DNA from: JALYUM01 sp036688685
Lineage (GTDB): Bacteria; Pseudomonadota; Gammaproteobacteria; Burkholderiales; Burkholderiaceae_D
Direction: 5' to 3'
NCBI RefSeq assembly: GCF_036688685.1
Contig: NZ_JAQQPS010000005.1
Span: 248,001-312,000, forward strand
Length of the DNA: 64,000 bases
Shown here: positions 8,965 through 18,117 of the stretch, in pieces
How the letters are laid out: every line of letters begins with the position of its first letter
How positions within the stretch are numbered: position 1 is the stretch's first letter
Notes under the pieces: model-generated
What the model saw: the letters and a program-made list of their open reading frames with translations, nothing else
Database searches by the model: none
What the model was told of the DNA's origin: nothing
Made by a program: the position numbers and the translations under genes

Positions 8965-10037
8965 TCGGGCTGGTCCGTGGTGTGGTTGGTTGCCTGCGTC
9001 CCCGCAGCGGGCATGCCGCCAGGCGTGGCGACGATTTTCTTCAGAATCGACAGTACCGAGACGATCGATTTTTCCAGCCGCATCATACGCTCATCCAGAA
9101 TTTCGGCGCTCACGCGGCGTTCCGTTTGTGCGTTGTCCAGCGCGCGCTGGTCGAGCGACTGCAGCGCACCCAGATTGGCGCTGATGTCGGCATCGTCCGC
9201 GCTGCCGGGACCGCTTTCGGGCAGCTTGAATTCGTCGGCGATGTCGGCGATGACTTCATTGACGTGCTGTGCCGTAAAATTGTGCAGCTCTTCCAGGTAG
9301 CCCATCAGCAGCAGGCGGTCGCACAGGGTGTTGGTCTTGCGCGGGATGCCGCCGGTATGGGCGAAGATGGCCGCGTAGGCGCCGTCATCAAAACTGGGGT
9401 CGCCCTTCCAGCCGACGGTGGCCAGGCGGTGCTCGACGTAGGCACGGGTTTCCGTCGCATCCATCGGACCCAGGTGATAGCTGGCGATGACGCGCTGGCG
9501 CAACTGCTGCATGCCGGGGCTGTGCAGCGTGGTGCGAAATTCCGGCTGGCCCAGCAAAAAGGTTTGCAGCAGCGATTTGTCGTCGGTCTGGAAGTTCGAC
9601 AGCATGCGCAATTCCTCGACCGTTTTCGGGTTCAGGTTCTGGGCTTCGTCGATGACCAGCAGCGCGCGCTTGTTCTGCTGGTCGCAGATACGCAAAAATT
9701 GTTCGAGGCGGGTCAGCAGATCGGTTTTACTTGCGCCTTCGTACGGCAAACCAAAACCGGCCACGACCATGCGCAGCGTGTCGTCCGGATCGAGGTGGGT
9801 GTTGACGATATGGGCAGCGACGATCTGTTCGGACGGCAAATGGTTAAACAGATTGCGCACCAGCGTGGTTTTACCCGCGCCGACTTCGCCGGTGACGACA
9901 ATAAAACCTTCACCTTGCGACAGGCCGTACTCGAGGTAGGCCATGGCGCGCTTGTGGCCCTTGCTGCCAAAGAAGAAATGGGGGTCGGGGCGGAGCTGGA
10001 AGGGCTTGCCGCTCAGCCCGTAATATGATTCATACAT
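8961..10037 (-). CDS. XrtA-associated ATPase (GspA/ExeA-like AAA)
   Basis: A 358-residue AAA ATPase when started at ATG 10037 (MYESYYGLSGKPF), which has GGAG 10 bases upstream. The longer frame back to 10178 would run into the preceding outer-membrane protein gene and adds an unlike leader. Walker A is GEVGAGKTT and Walker B is LLVIDEAQN. The N-terminal FxxxPDPxFFF pattern is shared with ExeA/GspA, which help assemble secretins through cell-wall contacts. After residue 280 the tail is polar and lacks an obvious peptidoglycan-binding domain. It probably powers or positions export machinery of this locus. It overlaps the deacetylase start by 4 bp. Confidence 0.93.
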   Translation of the reverse strand: MYESYYGLSGKPFQLRPDPHFFFGSKGHKRAMAYLEYGLSQGEGFIVVTGEVGAGKTTLVRNLFNHLPSEQIVAAHIVNTHLDPDDTLRMVVAGFGLPYEGASKTDLLTRLEQFLRICDQQNKRALLVIDEAQNLNPKTVEELRMLSNFQTDDKSLLQTFLLGQPEFRTTLHSPGMQQLRQRVIASYHLGPMDATETRAYVEHRLATVGWKGDPSFDDGAYAAIFAHTGGIPRKTNTLCDRLLLMGYLEELHNFTAQHVNEVIADIADEFKLPESGPGSADDADISANLGALQSLDQRALDNAQTERRVSAEILDERMMRLEKSIVSVLSILKKIVATPGGMPAAGTQATNHTTDQPE

Positions 10038-10053
10038 CTGGACTGAACTCCGT

Positions 10054-11592
10054 CTAGAACTGCTTGGAAATGGTGGCCGATATGGCGTTTTCACGGAACC
10101 CGGAATTGCCGGTATTGTAATAACTGCCGCGGTTGTGGCGCAGTTCTGCCGTGCCGCGCAGCTTGGAATCGAAGGCATGCGTCAGGCCCAGGCGCAGGTT
10201 CTGGCTGTTCGTGGTCAGGTCGGCGCCGAGCGTTTTGCTGCGCTGGTAATTGAGCGATGCGATGGCCTGGGTGGCCTGCGTCAGCCGGCGCGTGTAGCTC
10301 GCCGAAGCCCCGGTGGAATCGAGATTGTTGTTCAGGGTGGCCAGGTTCTGGCCCAGCAGGTCACTGTCGGCCGTCTGGGTCGATAGGGCGGCACGGCGGT
10401 TCTTGAAAACGGACACTGTGCCGGTGCCGTGCGCGCCTTCCAGCGAGTACCCCAGCTGGAGCGATTTCTGGCGCTGGAACACATTGCTCAGATAATTGGT
10501 GTTGTTCGTGATGTTCGGATTCACCCCGGTTGCGGCGATATACGCGGCAATCGCTTTTTGGCGCTCGATCGGATCCGGGATCGAGGCGGTCAGCATGGCG
10601 TCGAGCAGGTCCGCGGTGCTGAGTGCCCCGCTGGACAGGAATTGCTGGCGGCTGGTGGTGACATTGTCACTATAGCTGGCGTTGAACGCACTGCGGTGCC
10701 CGCGGAAGTTGAAGGTCATGCTGCCGGTGTTGCCGTAATAACGGCGCCCGTACGACATTTGCAGTCGCGTGCGCGACGACGGCGTCCAGATGAAGCCGCC
10801 GGTATAGCTGGCGCCCTGGGTGGTGTTGCCGCCTTGGGCCGAGTAATCGTATTTGTCGTAGCCGCCGGTGGCGGTCAGGCTGAGCGAGTGGCTGAGCCGA
10901 TAGCGCAGGTTCGCTTCCACATTCTGGCTTTCCGAGGTGCCGAAGCGCCCATCGGTAAAGGTATCCTGGTTCGCGCTCAGGCCCCACCCGATGGTGCTGA
11001 AATTACGCCCGCTGGTGATGCTGGCAACGATGTTGTCGCCATTGGTCGTGCCCAGTACCCGGTCGCCGTCGACCCGGTTGCGCGTATAACGCACATAAGC
11101 GTCGGCGGTGGCGCCGAAGCGGTGGCGCAGCGTCGGCGAGATGCTGTAGGTGTTGATATTCGTGCGGTTGCTGCTGGAATACTGGCTGTCATTGCCCTGT
11201 GGCCCGAAGGCGGACCGGCTGGACTGCTGGCGCGATGCGTTGGCGTCCAGGTCGAGCAACTGGTCAATCAGCTTGGCCTGCATGTTCAGCTGGTATTGGC
11301 TGGAGGCGTTATTGGTGTTGTCGACCTTGTTGCTGTACGAGTACAGATGCAGCTGGTAACTGGCTGACAGCTTCAGGCGCGGCCCCTTCGAGTAGACCGA
11401 AAACGCCGGCGTCACTTCGCTAATGAAGGCGCTTTGCGCCAGCTCTGCGGTCTGTTGCGACACGTTGTCGCTATACGTCTCGGAGCCGGAAATAGCGGGG
11501 GTAAATCTCACTTCGGCATGCGCTGCGGGCACCAGCAACAGCGCCATCAGCGCCGCCGGGGCGCGCACGCGTTTAGCCATAGTGATAGTCAT
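10054..11592 (-). CDS. XrtA/PEP-CTERM system-associated outer membrane beta-barrel protein
   Basis: About 512 residues of the TIGR03016 type. A signal peptide ends at AAHA near residue 25, and many alternating polar and aromatic beta-strands end in the terminal ATISKQF, whose last Phe is typical of outer-membrane barrels. It likely provides the outer-membrane passage or a scaffold for the exopolysaccharide. Start choice: ATG 11592 follows GAAGAAAG closely; ATG 11580 (MAKR) gives a neat signal peptide, and ATG 11619 is further upstream. All of these overlap the end of the tyrosine kinase gene, so the two are coupled. Confidence 0.88.
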   Translation of the reverse strand: MTITMAKRVRAPAALMALLLVPAAHAEVRFTPAISGSETYSDNVSQQTAELAQSAFISEVTPAFSVYSKGPRLKLSASYQLHLYSYSNKVDNTNNASSQYQLNMQAKLIDQLLDLDANASRQQSSRSAFGPQGNDSQYSSSNRTNINTYSISPTLRHRFGATADAYVRYTRNRVDGDRVLGTTNGDNIVASITSGRNFSTIGWGLSANQDTFTDGRFGTSESQNVEANLRYRLSHSLSLTATGGYDKYDYSAQGGNTTQGASYTGGFIWTPSSRTRLQMSYGRRYYGNTGSMTFNFRGHRSAFNASYSDNVTTSRQQFLSSGALSTADLLDAMLTASIPDPIERQKAIAAYIAATGVNPNITNNTNYLSNVFQRQKSLQLGYSLEGAHGTGTVSVFKNRRAALSTQTADSDLLGQNLATLNNNLDSTGASASYTRRLTQATQAIASLNYQRSKTLGADLTTNSQNLRLGLTHAFDSKLRGTAELRHNRGSYYNTGNSGFRENAISATISKQF

Positions 11593-12628
11593 AACTTTCT
11601 TCGATGCCAGGGAATTCACGCGTCTTGTTGTAGATGAGGTTGACGTTGGCGCAGCCTTCCAGCTGGCTGAGCGATTCCTTGACCGCGTGCTGGGTGGTCG
11701 TTTCCGCTTCTACCACGACGGCGATCTGGCCCATGTGGGTGGCCAGCACGCGCGCTTCACTGGTCAGCAGCAGCGGCGGCGAATCGAAAATGACGATCCG
11801 GTCCGGATAGCGCAGGGCAATTTCCATCACCAGGTTGGTCATCGCAGCGCTGGCCAGCAATTCGGTCGCGCGCGGGGTGCTGGTGCCGGCTGGCAGGATC
11901 GCCAGGGTCGGTACATTGGTGCGCAGCATCACGTCGGACAAATCGAGCGTTTCATCGACCAAAATATCCATCAGGCCGCGCTGGGCCGGCAGTCCGAGCG
12001 TGCGCAGCACGGACGGGCGCGCCACGTCGGCGTCGACCAGCAGCACGGTATGGTCCAGCTCCATGGCAATGCTCATGGCCAGGTTGATGGCGCAGTAAGT
12101 CTTGCCTTCGCCTGGCAGCGAGCTGGTCACCATGATCAGGTTGCCGGGCAGGTCGCCCGGTGCCCGTTCGGCAAAGGCGCGCTTGATCAGCGGGCGCTTG
12201 ATGACGCGGAAATCTTCCACCAGGGCCGTGCGACCGCCAGCGGCGGTCACCATGCCGAGGTCGCGCATGCGGGCCAGGTCGAGGTCGACCTTGCGGGTGG
12301 TCGAGCGGGCGGCGCTATTGCCGCTGGCCGGCGCTTTGACGGGGGCCGTCGTCACCGGTCCTGCAACTGCAGGTGCTGCCACCGGCGCGACAAGGGGCGC
12401 GGTTTTCAAGCCCTGCGATTGCGCCATGGCAGCCTGTACCATTTCCGCTTGCGTCATGGCGGGCAGCGCGGGCGCGCCCGGTCCGACGGCCTCCGCCAGC
12501 GATTGCTCGGCCTTTGTGGCGGCGCTGCGTGCCATCGCTTCGACGATCATGTCGGGATGCGGCACGTCGGTGTCCGGCGTGCGTTGCGGGTCGTTGCGGC
12601 GTGCTGCCGCTTTTTCGATGATGCTCAC
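11573..12628 (-). CDS. XrtA-associated tyrosine autokinase (BY-kinase)
   Basis: A 351-residue cytoplasmic bacterial tyrosine kinase of the CpsD/EpsB type. After a variable Ala/Pro-rich N-terminus of about 120 residues comes the kinase core with Walker A LPGEGKT and Walker A' LLVDADVARPS, then IVIFDSPPLL. The C-terminal tail holds a short tyrosine cluster (YDYHY), much smaller than in Wzc, as the likely autophosphorylation site. It works with the separate membrane chain-length protein immediately upstream (15 bp) to control polymer length and export. The family is typically found in exosortase polysaccharide loci. Confidence 0.93.
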   Translation of the reverse strand: MSIIEKAAARRNDPQRTPDTDVPHPDMIVEAMARSAATKAEQSLAEAVGPGAPALPAMTQAEMVQAAMAQSQGLKTAPLVAPVAAPAVAGPVTTAPVKAPASGNSAARSTTRKVDLDLARMRDLGMVTAAGGRTALVEDFRVIKRPLIKRAFAERAPGDLPGNLIMVTSSLPGEGKTYCAINLAMSIAMELDHTVLLVDADVARPSVLRTLGLPAQRGLMDILVDETLDLSDVMLRTNVPTLAILPAGTSTPRATELLASAAMTNLVMEIALRYPDRIVIFDSPPLLLTSEARVLATHMGQIAVVVEAETTTQHAVKESLSQLEGCANVNLIYNKTREFPGIEESYDYHYG

Positions 12629-12643
12629 AGGATCTCCTTGCGC

Positions 12644-14176
12644 TTACAGCGCTGGCCGAACGATGATCGCGGCCATGACCGCGCCGTACATGCCGAACAA
12701 GGCCAGCACCGACGCGCCCAGCGCGTACAGGCGCCGGCGCCGGCGAATGGTCTGTTCCGGCGTCCAGTTCATGCCGATGGCGCCCAGGATCGGGATCCCG
12801 GTGACCTCGCGCAGCGCTGCCTGGCTGAGGAAGGTCGGGCGGAACTGGCTCATCAGGAAAGCGGCTGCCAGGCCGGACAACAGGGCGCCTCCGAACACCA
12901 TCGAGAACAGGCGCACCCGGTTCGGGCCCGATGGAATCATCGGCGCGGTCGGTGGATCGATGACGCGGAAGGTCAGCATGTCGGTTGCCGACGACAGTTC
13001 GCCGGACAGCTTGGCCGACTCGCGGCGCTCGACCAGTTTGGTGTAGTTGTCGCGGTTGATCGCATAGTCGCGGTTCAGCTGGGCGAACTGGGCTTCGATT
13101 TCCGGACTTTCGATACTCTGCGTTTTCAGGCGGTTGTAGCGCTGCGTGTATTCGCTGACCCGGGCGCGCAATGCGGCGACCTGCGCTTCAGCCGTCGACA
13201 GCGACACGCTCATCTGCTGCAACATCGGGCTGTAGCTGGCGCCTGGATCGGCACTGCGCTTCTTGTTCTTTGCATCGTCGGCCTTACGGGCGATCAACTG
13301 CTCGAGCAGGCGCTTGTTGGATACGATATCCGGGTGCACTTCGGTGTATTGCATGCGCAGCGCATCCAGCGTTTTTTGGGTGGCGGCAATGCGCGCTTCC
13401 ACTTCCGGATCGACGAAGCCGACGATCGGCTGGCCTGACGGCGTCTTGGTGTCGCCGTTGATCTGGGCGCGCAGGGCGTTGCGCGATTGCTCGGCTTCGG
13501 CCAGCTGTAGTTTAGCCTGGTTCAGCTGGTCGCTGGCGTCCTGGACCTTGCCGCTGTAGTCACCGGTGCCACTCGGTAGCACGCCCATGTTTTTCAGCTT
13601 GAATTCCTTCAGGCGATTTTCAGCGGACGACAGCTTTTCTTCGTAATTCTTGATCTGGTCATCGATGAATTGCACGGCCTTGTCGGAATCCTGCTTCTTG
13701 CCGCCGAAGCTGCCTTCAACGAACATTTGCAGCAGCGTCGCCACGACATCCTTGCCCAGCTTCGGGTTCACGGCGGTGTACGAGATCGTATAGATGTCGT
13801 CGCGCTCTGTACCGCCGATCTTGATCGCGGCCATCAGCTCGTCGACCATCTTCTCGTGTTCTTTAGTGTCCTTGGCCTTCACGTCCAGGTCGACCATACG
13901 CATCAGCTTTTCCACGTTGGGACGGCTGATCAGGGTACGGCGCATGAACATGACTTGCTGGTCCAGGTTCGGCAGGGTAGTCATGCCCGACAGCAATGGC
14001 TTCAGGATGCTCTGAGTATCGACGTAGACGCGTGCCGACGCTTCATATTGATTCGGCAATTTATACACCACGGTCCAGCCGACCAGCGCGACGACCCACG
14101 CGATCACCACCGCATGCCAACGATACTTGCCGATTGCCTTGAGGAAGCTAAGGATTAGGGCCGTTATTTCTGCCAT
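12644..14176 (-). CDS. XrtA system polysaccharide chain length determinant (Wzz/PCP family)
   Basis: A 510-residue inner-membrane protein with the polysaccharide copolymerase layout. One N-terminal membrane helix lies around residues 20-40 (ending WTVVYKLPNQYEASA). A long periplasmic coiled-coil region spans about residues 150-400, and a C-terminal helix pair follows a proline-rich PPTAPMIPSGPNR segment near 415. A further hydrophobic segment lies near the end (ALGASVLALFGMYGAVMAA). It sets polymer chain length and couples to the tyrosine kinase. It is the first gene of the minus-strand polysaccharide operon, divergent from the protease gene. Confidence 0.92.
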   Translation of the reverse strand: MAEITALILSFLKAIGKYRWHAVVIAWVVALVGWTVVYKLPNQYEASARVYVDTQSILKPLLSGMTTLPNLDQQVMFMRRTLISRPNVEKLMRMVDLDVKAKDTKEHEKMVDELMAAIKIGGTERDDIYTISYTAVNPKLGKDVVATLLQMFVEGSFGGKKQDSDKAVQFIDDQIKNYEEKLSSAENRLKEFKLKNMGVLPSGTGDYSGKVQDASDQLNQAKLQLAEAEQSRNALRAQINGDTKTPSGQPIVGFVDPEVEARIAATQKTLDALRMQYTEVHPDIVSNKRLLEQLIARKADDAKNKKRSADPGASYSPMLQQMSVSLSTAEAQVAALRARVSEYTQRYNRLKTQSIESPEIEAQFAQLNRDYAINRDNYTKLVERRESAKLSGELSSATDMLTFRVIDPPTAPMIPSGPNRVRLFSMVFGGALLSGLAAAFLMSQFRPTFLSQAALREVTGIPILGAIGMNWTPEQTIRRRRRLYALGASVLALFGMYGAVMAAIIVRPAL

Positions 14177-14509
14177 CGCGTCTGTCTCGTAAAAGAAGGA
14201 AAATCAAAAAAAATCAATACAACCAACAGCATCATCCCTTTTACCTTGAGCAATTGCAATTGCGCGTTGGAAAAGCCCAGACAGGAACTGCGGAAAGTAT
14301 TGTTTTTACAACAGGTTGTGCCGATTTGCAACAAATTTACCCACTCGTTTGCCTGCCCGGCGGCGTTTATTGTTGTGCGTACTAGCGGAGAAGGCACGGG
14401 CTGTTGCAGAATCTGCATGGCGAATAACACGGATCACGATTTGACTGGCTGTGCCAGAGCATAAAACAGGCCTATTCTAGTGTTGCCTTATGCAAAACGC
14501 TACATTCTA
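14177..14509. other. Divergent intergenic region between polysaccharide operon and protease gene
   Basis: About 330 bp that must hold the promoters of the large minus-strand operon and the plus-strand protease gene. The sequence is AT-richer than its surroundings and includes a self-complementary GCAATTGCAATTGC near 14253. A GGCAC...TTGC element at 14393-14407 resembles a sigma-54 site but has 11 rather than 10 bases between GG and GC. I could not assign a convincing promoter on either strand. Confidence 0.4.
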
Positions 14510-15346
14510 ATGTCTTTCTTACCTCACACGGGCGTACAGTTGATTCATTTTCGACATCATTCGAATGCCAGTCGGGCATGCGCCACACGCGCCCTCGCTG
14601 CGCTTTTGTTGCTTTGCAGCATACCACTCGGCCAGGGTGCGCACGCTTCACCGCTGGAAAAAACCATCGCCGCCGTCAAGCCGTCGATCGTCGGGGTGGG
14701 CAGTTACCAGAAGACACGCAGCCCGCCGATCCGGTTTGTCGGCACCGGCTGGGTTGCAGGCGATGGCATGAGTGTGATCACGAATTCGCACGTGGTCGCA
14801 GAATTGCCGGACGGCGTCAATATTGAACAGTTGGGCATCGTGGTCGCGCAGGGGGAGGGTGTGGTGTTCCGGCCGGCCCGCCTTGCCGGCCGCGACGCCG
14901 TGCACGACCTGGCCCACCTGCGCCTGATCGACGGCCCGCCTTTGCCGGCCCTGAAGCTGGGTGACTCCATGAATGTCGCCGAGGGGCACGATCTTGCATT
15001 CACGGGCTTTCCGCTTGGAATGGTGTTGGGTTTGCACCACGTTACTCATCGTGCAACATTGTCTGCAATTACGCCCATCGTCATGCCCTCGATCAGTTCC
15101 GGCAAGCTCGATGCGCGTGCCATCGTGGCCTTGCAGCGCGATGCGTTCAAGATTTTCCAGCTTGATGGCACCGCTTACCCGGGCAACAGCGGCAGCCCGG
15201 TGTATGACATCGACACCGGCGCGGTGCTCGGCGTCATCAATATGGTGTTCGTCAAAGGCTTGAAGGAGACGGCGATCACGGCGCCGAGCGGGATCACGTA
15301 TGCCGTCCCGGCCCGGTATGTCGAAGCATTATTGCAACAAAAATGA
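14510..15346 (+). CDS. Secreted trypsin-like serine protease (S1C/DegP-type core, no PDZ)
   Basis: About 278 residues from ATG 14510; a GTG at 14480 would add 10 residues. A signal peptide ends near GAHA at residue 46. The chymotrypsin-fold triad is visible as His94 in TNSHVV, Asp133 in VHDLAHL and Ser227 in GNSGSP. No PDZ domain follows, so this is a single-domain periplasmic or secreted protease of the trypsin-2 group. It sits between the exopolysaccharide operon and the exopolysaccharide export gene, which hints at a role in matrix-protein maturation or quality control (inference). Confidence 0.85.
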   Translation: MSFLPHTGVQLIHFRHHSNASRACATRALAALLLLCSIPLGQGAHASPLEKTIAAVKPSIVGVGSYQKTRSPPIRFVGTGWVAGDGMSVITNSHVVAELPDGVNIEQLGIVVAQGEGVVFRPARLAGRDAVHDLAHLRLIDGPPLPALKLGDSMNVAEGHDLAFTGFPLGMVLGLHHVTHRATLSAITPIVMPSISSGKLDARAIVALQRDAFKIFQLDGTAYPGNSGSPVYDIDTGAVLGVINMVFVKGLKETAITAPSGITYAVPARYVEALLQQK

Positions 15347-15458
15347 AGTGAGCGAAAGATTCTTATACCGTGCGATTTTGCACTGCAGCTATGGTATAAA
15401 ATGGTAGTTAAATCAATGGCTGAATAACAACTTTTAATGTGCGGCAAGGGGATCGGTA

Positions 15459-16088
15459 GTGAAAATGATGAATAAAACATGGATGAAGCCGGTACTCTGG
15501 GCCTGCGTTGCCGCGTCGGCACTGGTGTTGAGCGGCTGCGCGACCAAACATCCTATGGCCAGCTCGGCGGTGGTAGCGCCAGCCAACGATTACCTCGTCG
15601 GTCCTGGCGACAATATCAATATCATCGTCTGGCGCAACCCGGAAGTGTCGATGTCAGTGCCTGTGCGCCCGGATGGCAAGATCACCACACCGCTGGTCGA
15701 AGATTTGCCGGCGGCCGGTAAAACCTCTACCCAGCTGGCACGCGATATCGAAGTTGCCTTGGCAAAATTCATTCAGCAGCCGGTCGTGACGGTTGTGGTG
15801 ACCGGCTTCGTCGGTCAGTTCAGCGAGCAAATTCGTGTGATTGGCGCTGCCGCCCGTCCGCAGTCGTTATCGTATCGACGCGACATGTCGATGATGGACG
15901 TCATGATTGCCGTGGGTGGCGTGACCGAGTTCGCCTCGGGCAATCGCGCCAATTTGATTCGCACCGTCAATGGCAAGCAACAAACGTACAACGTGCGTCT
16001 GAACGACCTGATTCGTGAAGGGGACATCAGTGCGAACGTACCGGTTTTGCCCGGTGATATTCTGATCATTCCCGAAAGCTTCTTTTAA
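15459..16088 (+). CDS. XrtA/PEP-CTERM system exopolysaccharide export lipoprotein (Wza-like)
   Basis: A 209-residue polysaccharide export protein. The signal peptide ends in lipobox LSGC, with the acylated Cys near residue 27. The Poly_export domain begins DYLVGPGDNINIIVW and a SLBB-like region follows (IRVIGAAARPQSLSYR). It forms the outer-membrane end of the export channel and pairs with the chain-length protein at 12644-14176. The GTG at 15459 is preferred because AAGGGG lies 7 bases upstream; an ATG at 15465 is too far from it. The gene is oriented opposite to the main operon and has its own promoter region. Confidence 0.93.
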   Translation: MKMMNKTWMKPVLWACVAASALVLSGCATKHPMASSAVVAPANDYLVGPGDNINIIVWRNPEVSMSVPVRPDGKITTPLVEDLPAAGKTSTQLARDIEVALAKFIQQPVVTVVVTGFVGQFSEQIRVIGAAARPQSLSYRRDMSMMDVMIAVGGVTEFASGNRANLIRTVNGKQQTYNVRLNDLIREGDISANVPVLPGDILIIPESFF

Positions 16089-16220
16089 TTAAAAATACGA
16101 CCTCGGCGCTGTCGAAGAATTTTACAGTGCGATGTTATATTTCCAGTAGACAATAAAAATTGCCTGCTTGACCCGGCTAAGCTGTTGATTATTAACAGTA
16201 CGCAAGCACGGTGGTCGATC

Positions 16221-16236
16221 TGGCACGAAATTCGCT
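16221..16236 (+). promoter_or_regulatory. Sigma-54 (-24/-12) promoter for the HprK-related cassette
   Basis: TGGCACGAAATTCGCT matches the RpoN consensus with GG and GC separated by exactly 10 bases. It lies 74 bp before the GTG of the Tat-exported protein at 16310. A TTTTACAGTG element about 92-101 bp upstream (16120-16129) also occurs upstream of the other sigma-54 promoter at 21143 and could be a shared activator site. Confidence 0.75.
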
Positions 16237-16309
16237 TACATGTCATCAGGAAATTTAATTGCATGTTAGGCAGGTTTTGCACCATCGCACACTTTTAGGA
16301 AACCACATT

Positions 16310-16927
16310 GTGGCTATTGATAATCAACCGAATGATCTTGACCAGCAACCGGACGCGCCGCAGCAAGCGCTTGCCAGCCTGGACGCCATTGCGCTGGGTC
16401 AACGCGGTGCTTCGCGGCGCCGGTTCGCGCGCGCGGGCGCTGGCGCGACCGGGGTTCTGCTGACGCTGACCAGCCAGCCTGGCATGGCCTGCGATATTTG
16501 CATGGCGCCGTCCGGCTTCCACTCGTATTCAAAAACCATGACCAAGGCCTCGCACGCCGTGGCGCCGGTCTGCAATGGCAAAGGCCCTGCTTATTGGCGC
16601 AGCAACCACAGCTGGCCAAACGGCTGCCATTCGACAACTAAGTTCGGCGAGATTTTCGACTGCAAAAGGACCACGTCCGGGCAACTGTATGCCACCAGGA
16701 CGTGCATGGACAGCCTGAAGCCGCAGTGGTTCGACTCGCACGCCGTGGGCATGTATCTGATGGCCATGTATCTGAATGTGTTGTCCAAAAAAACCAGCTT
16801 CATGACCATCGCTGATGTGCGGAACATGTGGAGAGAATACCATTGGAGCGGTTATTACGTGCCGACGGCCGGTGTGAAATGGGATGCGTCCGACATTGTT
16901 TTCTACTTGTCCGGCACGATGGATTAA
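16310..16927 (+). CDS. Tat-exported six-cysteine protein of unknown function
   Basis: A 205-residue protein from GTG 16310, chosen because AGGA lies 9 bases upstream. The N-terminus carries a twin-arginine signal, SRRRFARAG at residues 35-43, then a hydrophobic stretch and a likely cleavage after GMA at residue 60. The mature part has six cysteines (61, 64, 88, 106, 118, 132), the first two as CDIC at its very start, and a C-terminal half rich in aromatic residues. I recognise no named family. It is the first gene after a sigma-54 promoter and 3 bp before a PqqD-like gene, an HprK-related kinase and a nucleotidyltransferase, so it may be their substrate or the exported effector (inference). 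Confidence 0.75.
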   Translation: MAIDNQPNDLDQQPDAPQQALASLDAIALGQRGASRRRFARAGAGATGVLLTLTSQPGMACDICMAPSGFHSYSKTMTKASHAVAPVCNGKGPAYWRSNHSWPNGCHSTTKFGEIFDCKRTTSGQLYATRTCMDSLKPQWFDSHAVGMYLMAMYLNVLSKKTSFMTIADVRNMWREYHWSGYYVPTAGVKWDASDIVFYLSGTMD

Positions 16928-16930
16928 AAC

Positions 16931-17209
16931 GTGCCGGACCTTTGGCGCTTGACCCCGGGGCAACAGTTGGCACACCGGGGCTGGCAAGATGAATTTGTGG
17001 TCTACAATAATCTCTCCGGCGACACGCACTTGCTCGACGGCGACACCCTGTCCTTGCTCGCACAGCTGCGCCATGCGCCCGCCAGCATTGCCGCGCTTTG
17101 CCAGGCACTCGGTAGCGATCTTCTTGCGGACGACCGCGCAGCGCTCCCCGACACGCTCCACGCCATGCTCATCAGCCTGGCGCGTTTGTACCTGGTCGAG
17201 CGGTGCTGA
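16931..17209 (+). CDS. PqqD-like protein of the HprK-related (HPr-rel-A) system
   Basis: A 92-residue PqqD-fold protein starting at GTG 16931. The pattern Trp-rich N-terminus, FVVYNNLSGDTHLLDGDTLSLL and a C-terminal Leu-rich helix matches the small PqqD-like peptide chaperones that bind leader peptides and present them to modifying enzymes. Its stop overlaps the HprK-related kinase start by 7 bp, so it is translated with it. This is the PqqD subtype known from cassettes with an HprK-related kinase; no radical-SAM partner is visible here. Confidence 0.85.
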   Translation: MPDLWRLTPGQQLAHRGWQDEFVVYNNLSGDTHLLDGDTLSLLAQLRHAPASIAALCQALGSDLLADDRAALPDTLHAMLISLARLYLVERC

Positions 17210-18117
17210 CCGTCGCTGACCTCAGCCACCGCGACCTGGTGGCGCGCCTGGCCGGAAACGGCCTGTTTCTGCGCACCGGGCCTTTCACGAGTTGCATCCG
17301 CAGCAATATTTCCTATCTCATCGACGGGGTCGCCCAGATGTATGGCGCCTACCCGGTCGATGACAGCGGCTTCGCAGATTTTCACCTGCAACTGCGCCGG
17401 CCGGGCGGCTTGCGACGCTGGTTCCATCCGCAGGTGCGGTTCGACCACGACGGCCTGTCGCCGTTCGAGCCGCTGCCGGTCAATCACGCCTTTCCGATGC
17501 TCGAATGGATGCTCAACTATTGCGTCTCAAGCCAGGCGCATGGCTACCTCATCATCCACGCCGCCGTGGTCGAAAAGAACGGCCATGCGGTGATCTTGCC
17601 AGCGCCGCCGGGATCGGGCAAAAGCACGCTGTGTGCGGCGCTGGTCAGCCGCGGCTGGCGCCTGCTCAGCGACGAGCTGACCTTGATCGGCCTGGACGAC
17701 CAGCAGTTGACGCCGCTGCCCCGTCCGGTCAGCCTGAAAAACGCCTCGATTCCCATCATGAAGGCATACGCGCCGGCCGCCGCCTTCACCCGCTCGGCCA
17801 TGGACACCGCCAAGGGCACGGTCGCGCACCTGAAGGCGCCCGACGCGAGCGTTGCGCGCGCCGCCGAGACCGCGCGCGCCGCTTGGGTCGTGTTCCCCAA
17901 ATATCAGGCCGATGCCGACGTGACGGTCAGCCCGATCGCGCCGGCGCGCGCCTTCATGCGGGTGGCAGAAAATGCCTTCAACTACAGTCTCACGGGCGAA
18001 CGCGGGTTTCATGCGCTGGGCAAGGTCATCGAAACGTGCACCAGTTTCGACTTTACGTATAGCAAGCTCGACGAGGCCATCGCATTCTTCGATGCCCTGC
18101 GCGTGGCGCCCCGATGA
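17203..18117 (+). CDS. HprK-related kinase A
   Basis: A 304-residue protein from GTG 17203. The C-terminal half carries an HprK-like P-loop, PAPPGSGKST (about residues 136-145), followed by GWRLLSDELTLI, matching the HPr kinase/phosphorylase core. The N-terminal half is distinct from true HprK. HprK phosphorylates a serine on HPr; these relatives sit in small cassettes with PqqD-like and nucleotidyltransferase genes and their target is not established. It overlaps both neighbours (7 bp upstream, 4 bp downstream), consistent with a single complex or pathway. Confidence 0.88.
   Translation: MLTVADLSHRDLVARLAGNGLFLRTGPFTSCIRSNISYLIDGVAQMYGAYPVDDSGFADFHLQLRRPGGLRRWFHPQVRFDHDGLSPFEPLPVNHAFPMLEWMLNYCVSSQAHGYLIIHAAVVEKNGHAVILPAPPGSGKSTLCAALVSRGWRLLSDELTLIGLDDQQLTPLPRPVSLKNASIPIMKAYAPAAAFTRSAMDTAKGTVAHLKAPDASVARAAETARAAWVVFPKYQADADVTVSPIAPARAFMRVAENAFNYSLTGERGFHALGKVIETCTSFDFTYSKLDEAIAFFDALRVAPR

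Noticed and set aside
10038..10178. Extended start of the XrtA-associated ATPase
   Set aside because: The extension overlaps the outer-membrane protein gene and lacks family similarity; ATG 10037 has a good ribosome site.
14393..14407. GGCAC...TTGC element upstream of the protease gene, like a sigma-54 promoter
   Set aside because: Eleven bases separate GG and GC; sigma-54 promoters need ten, so I do not call it.
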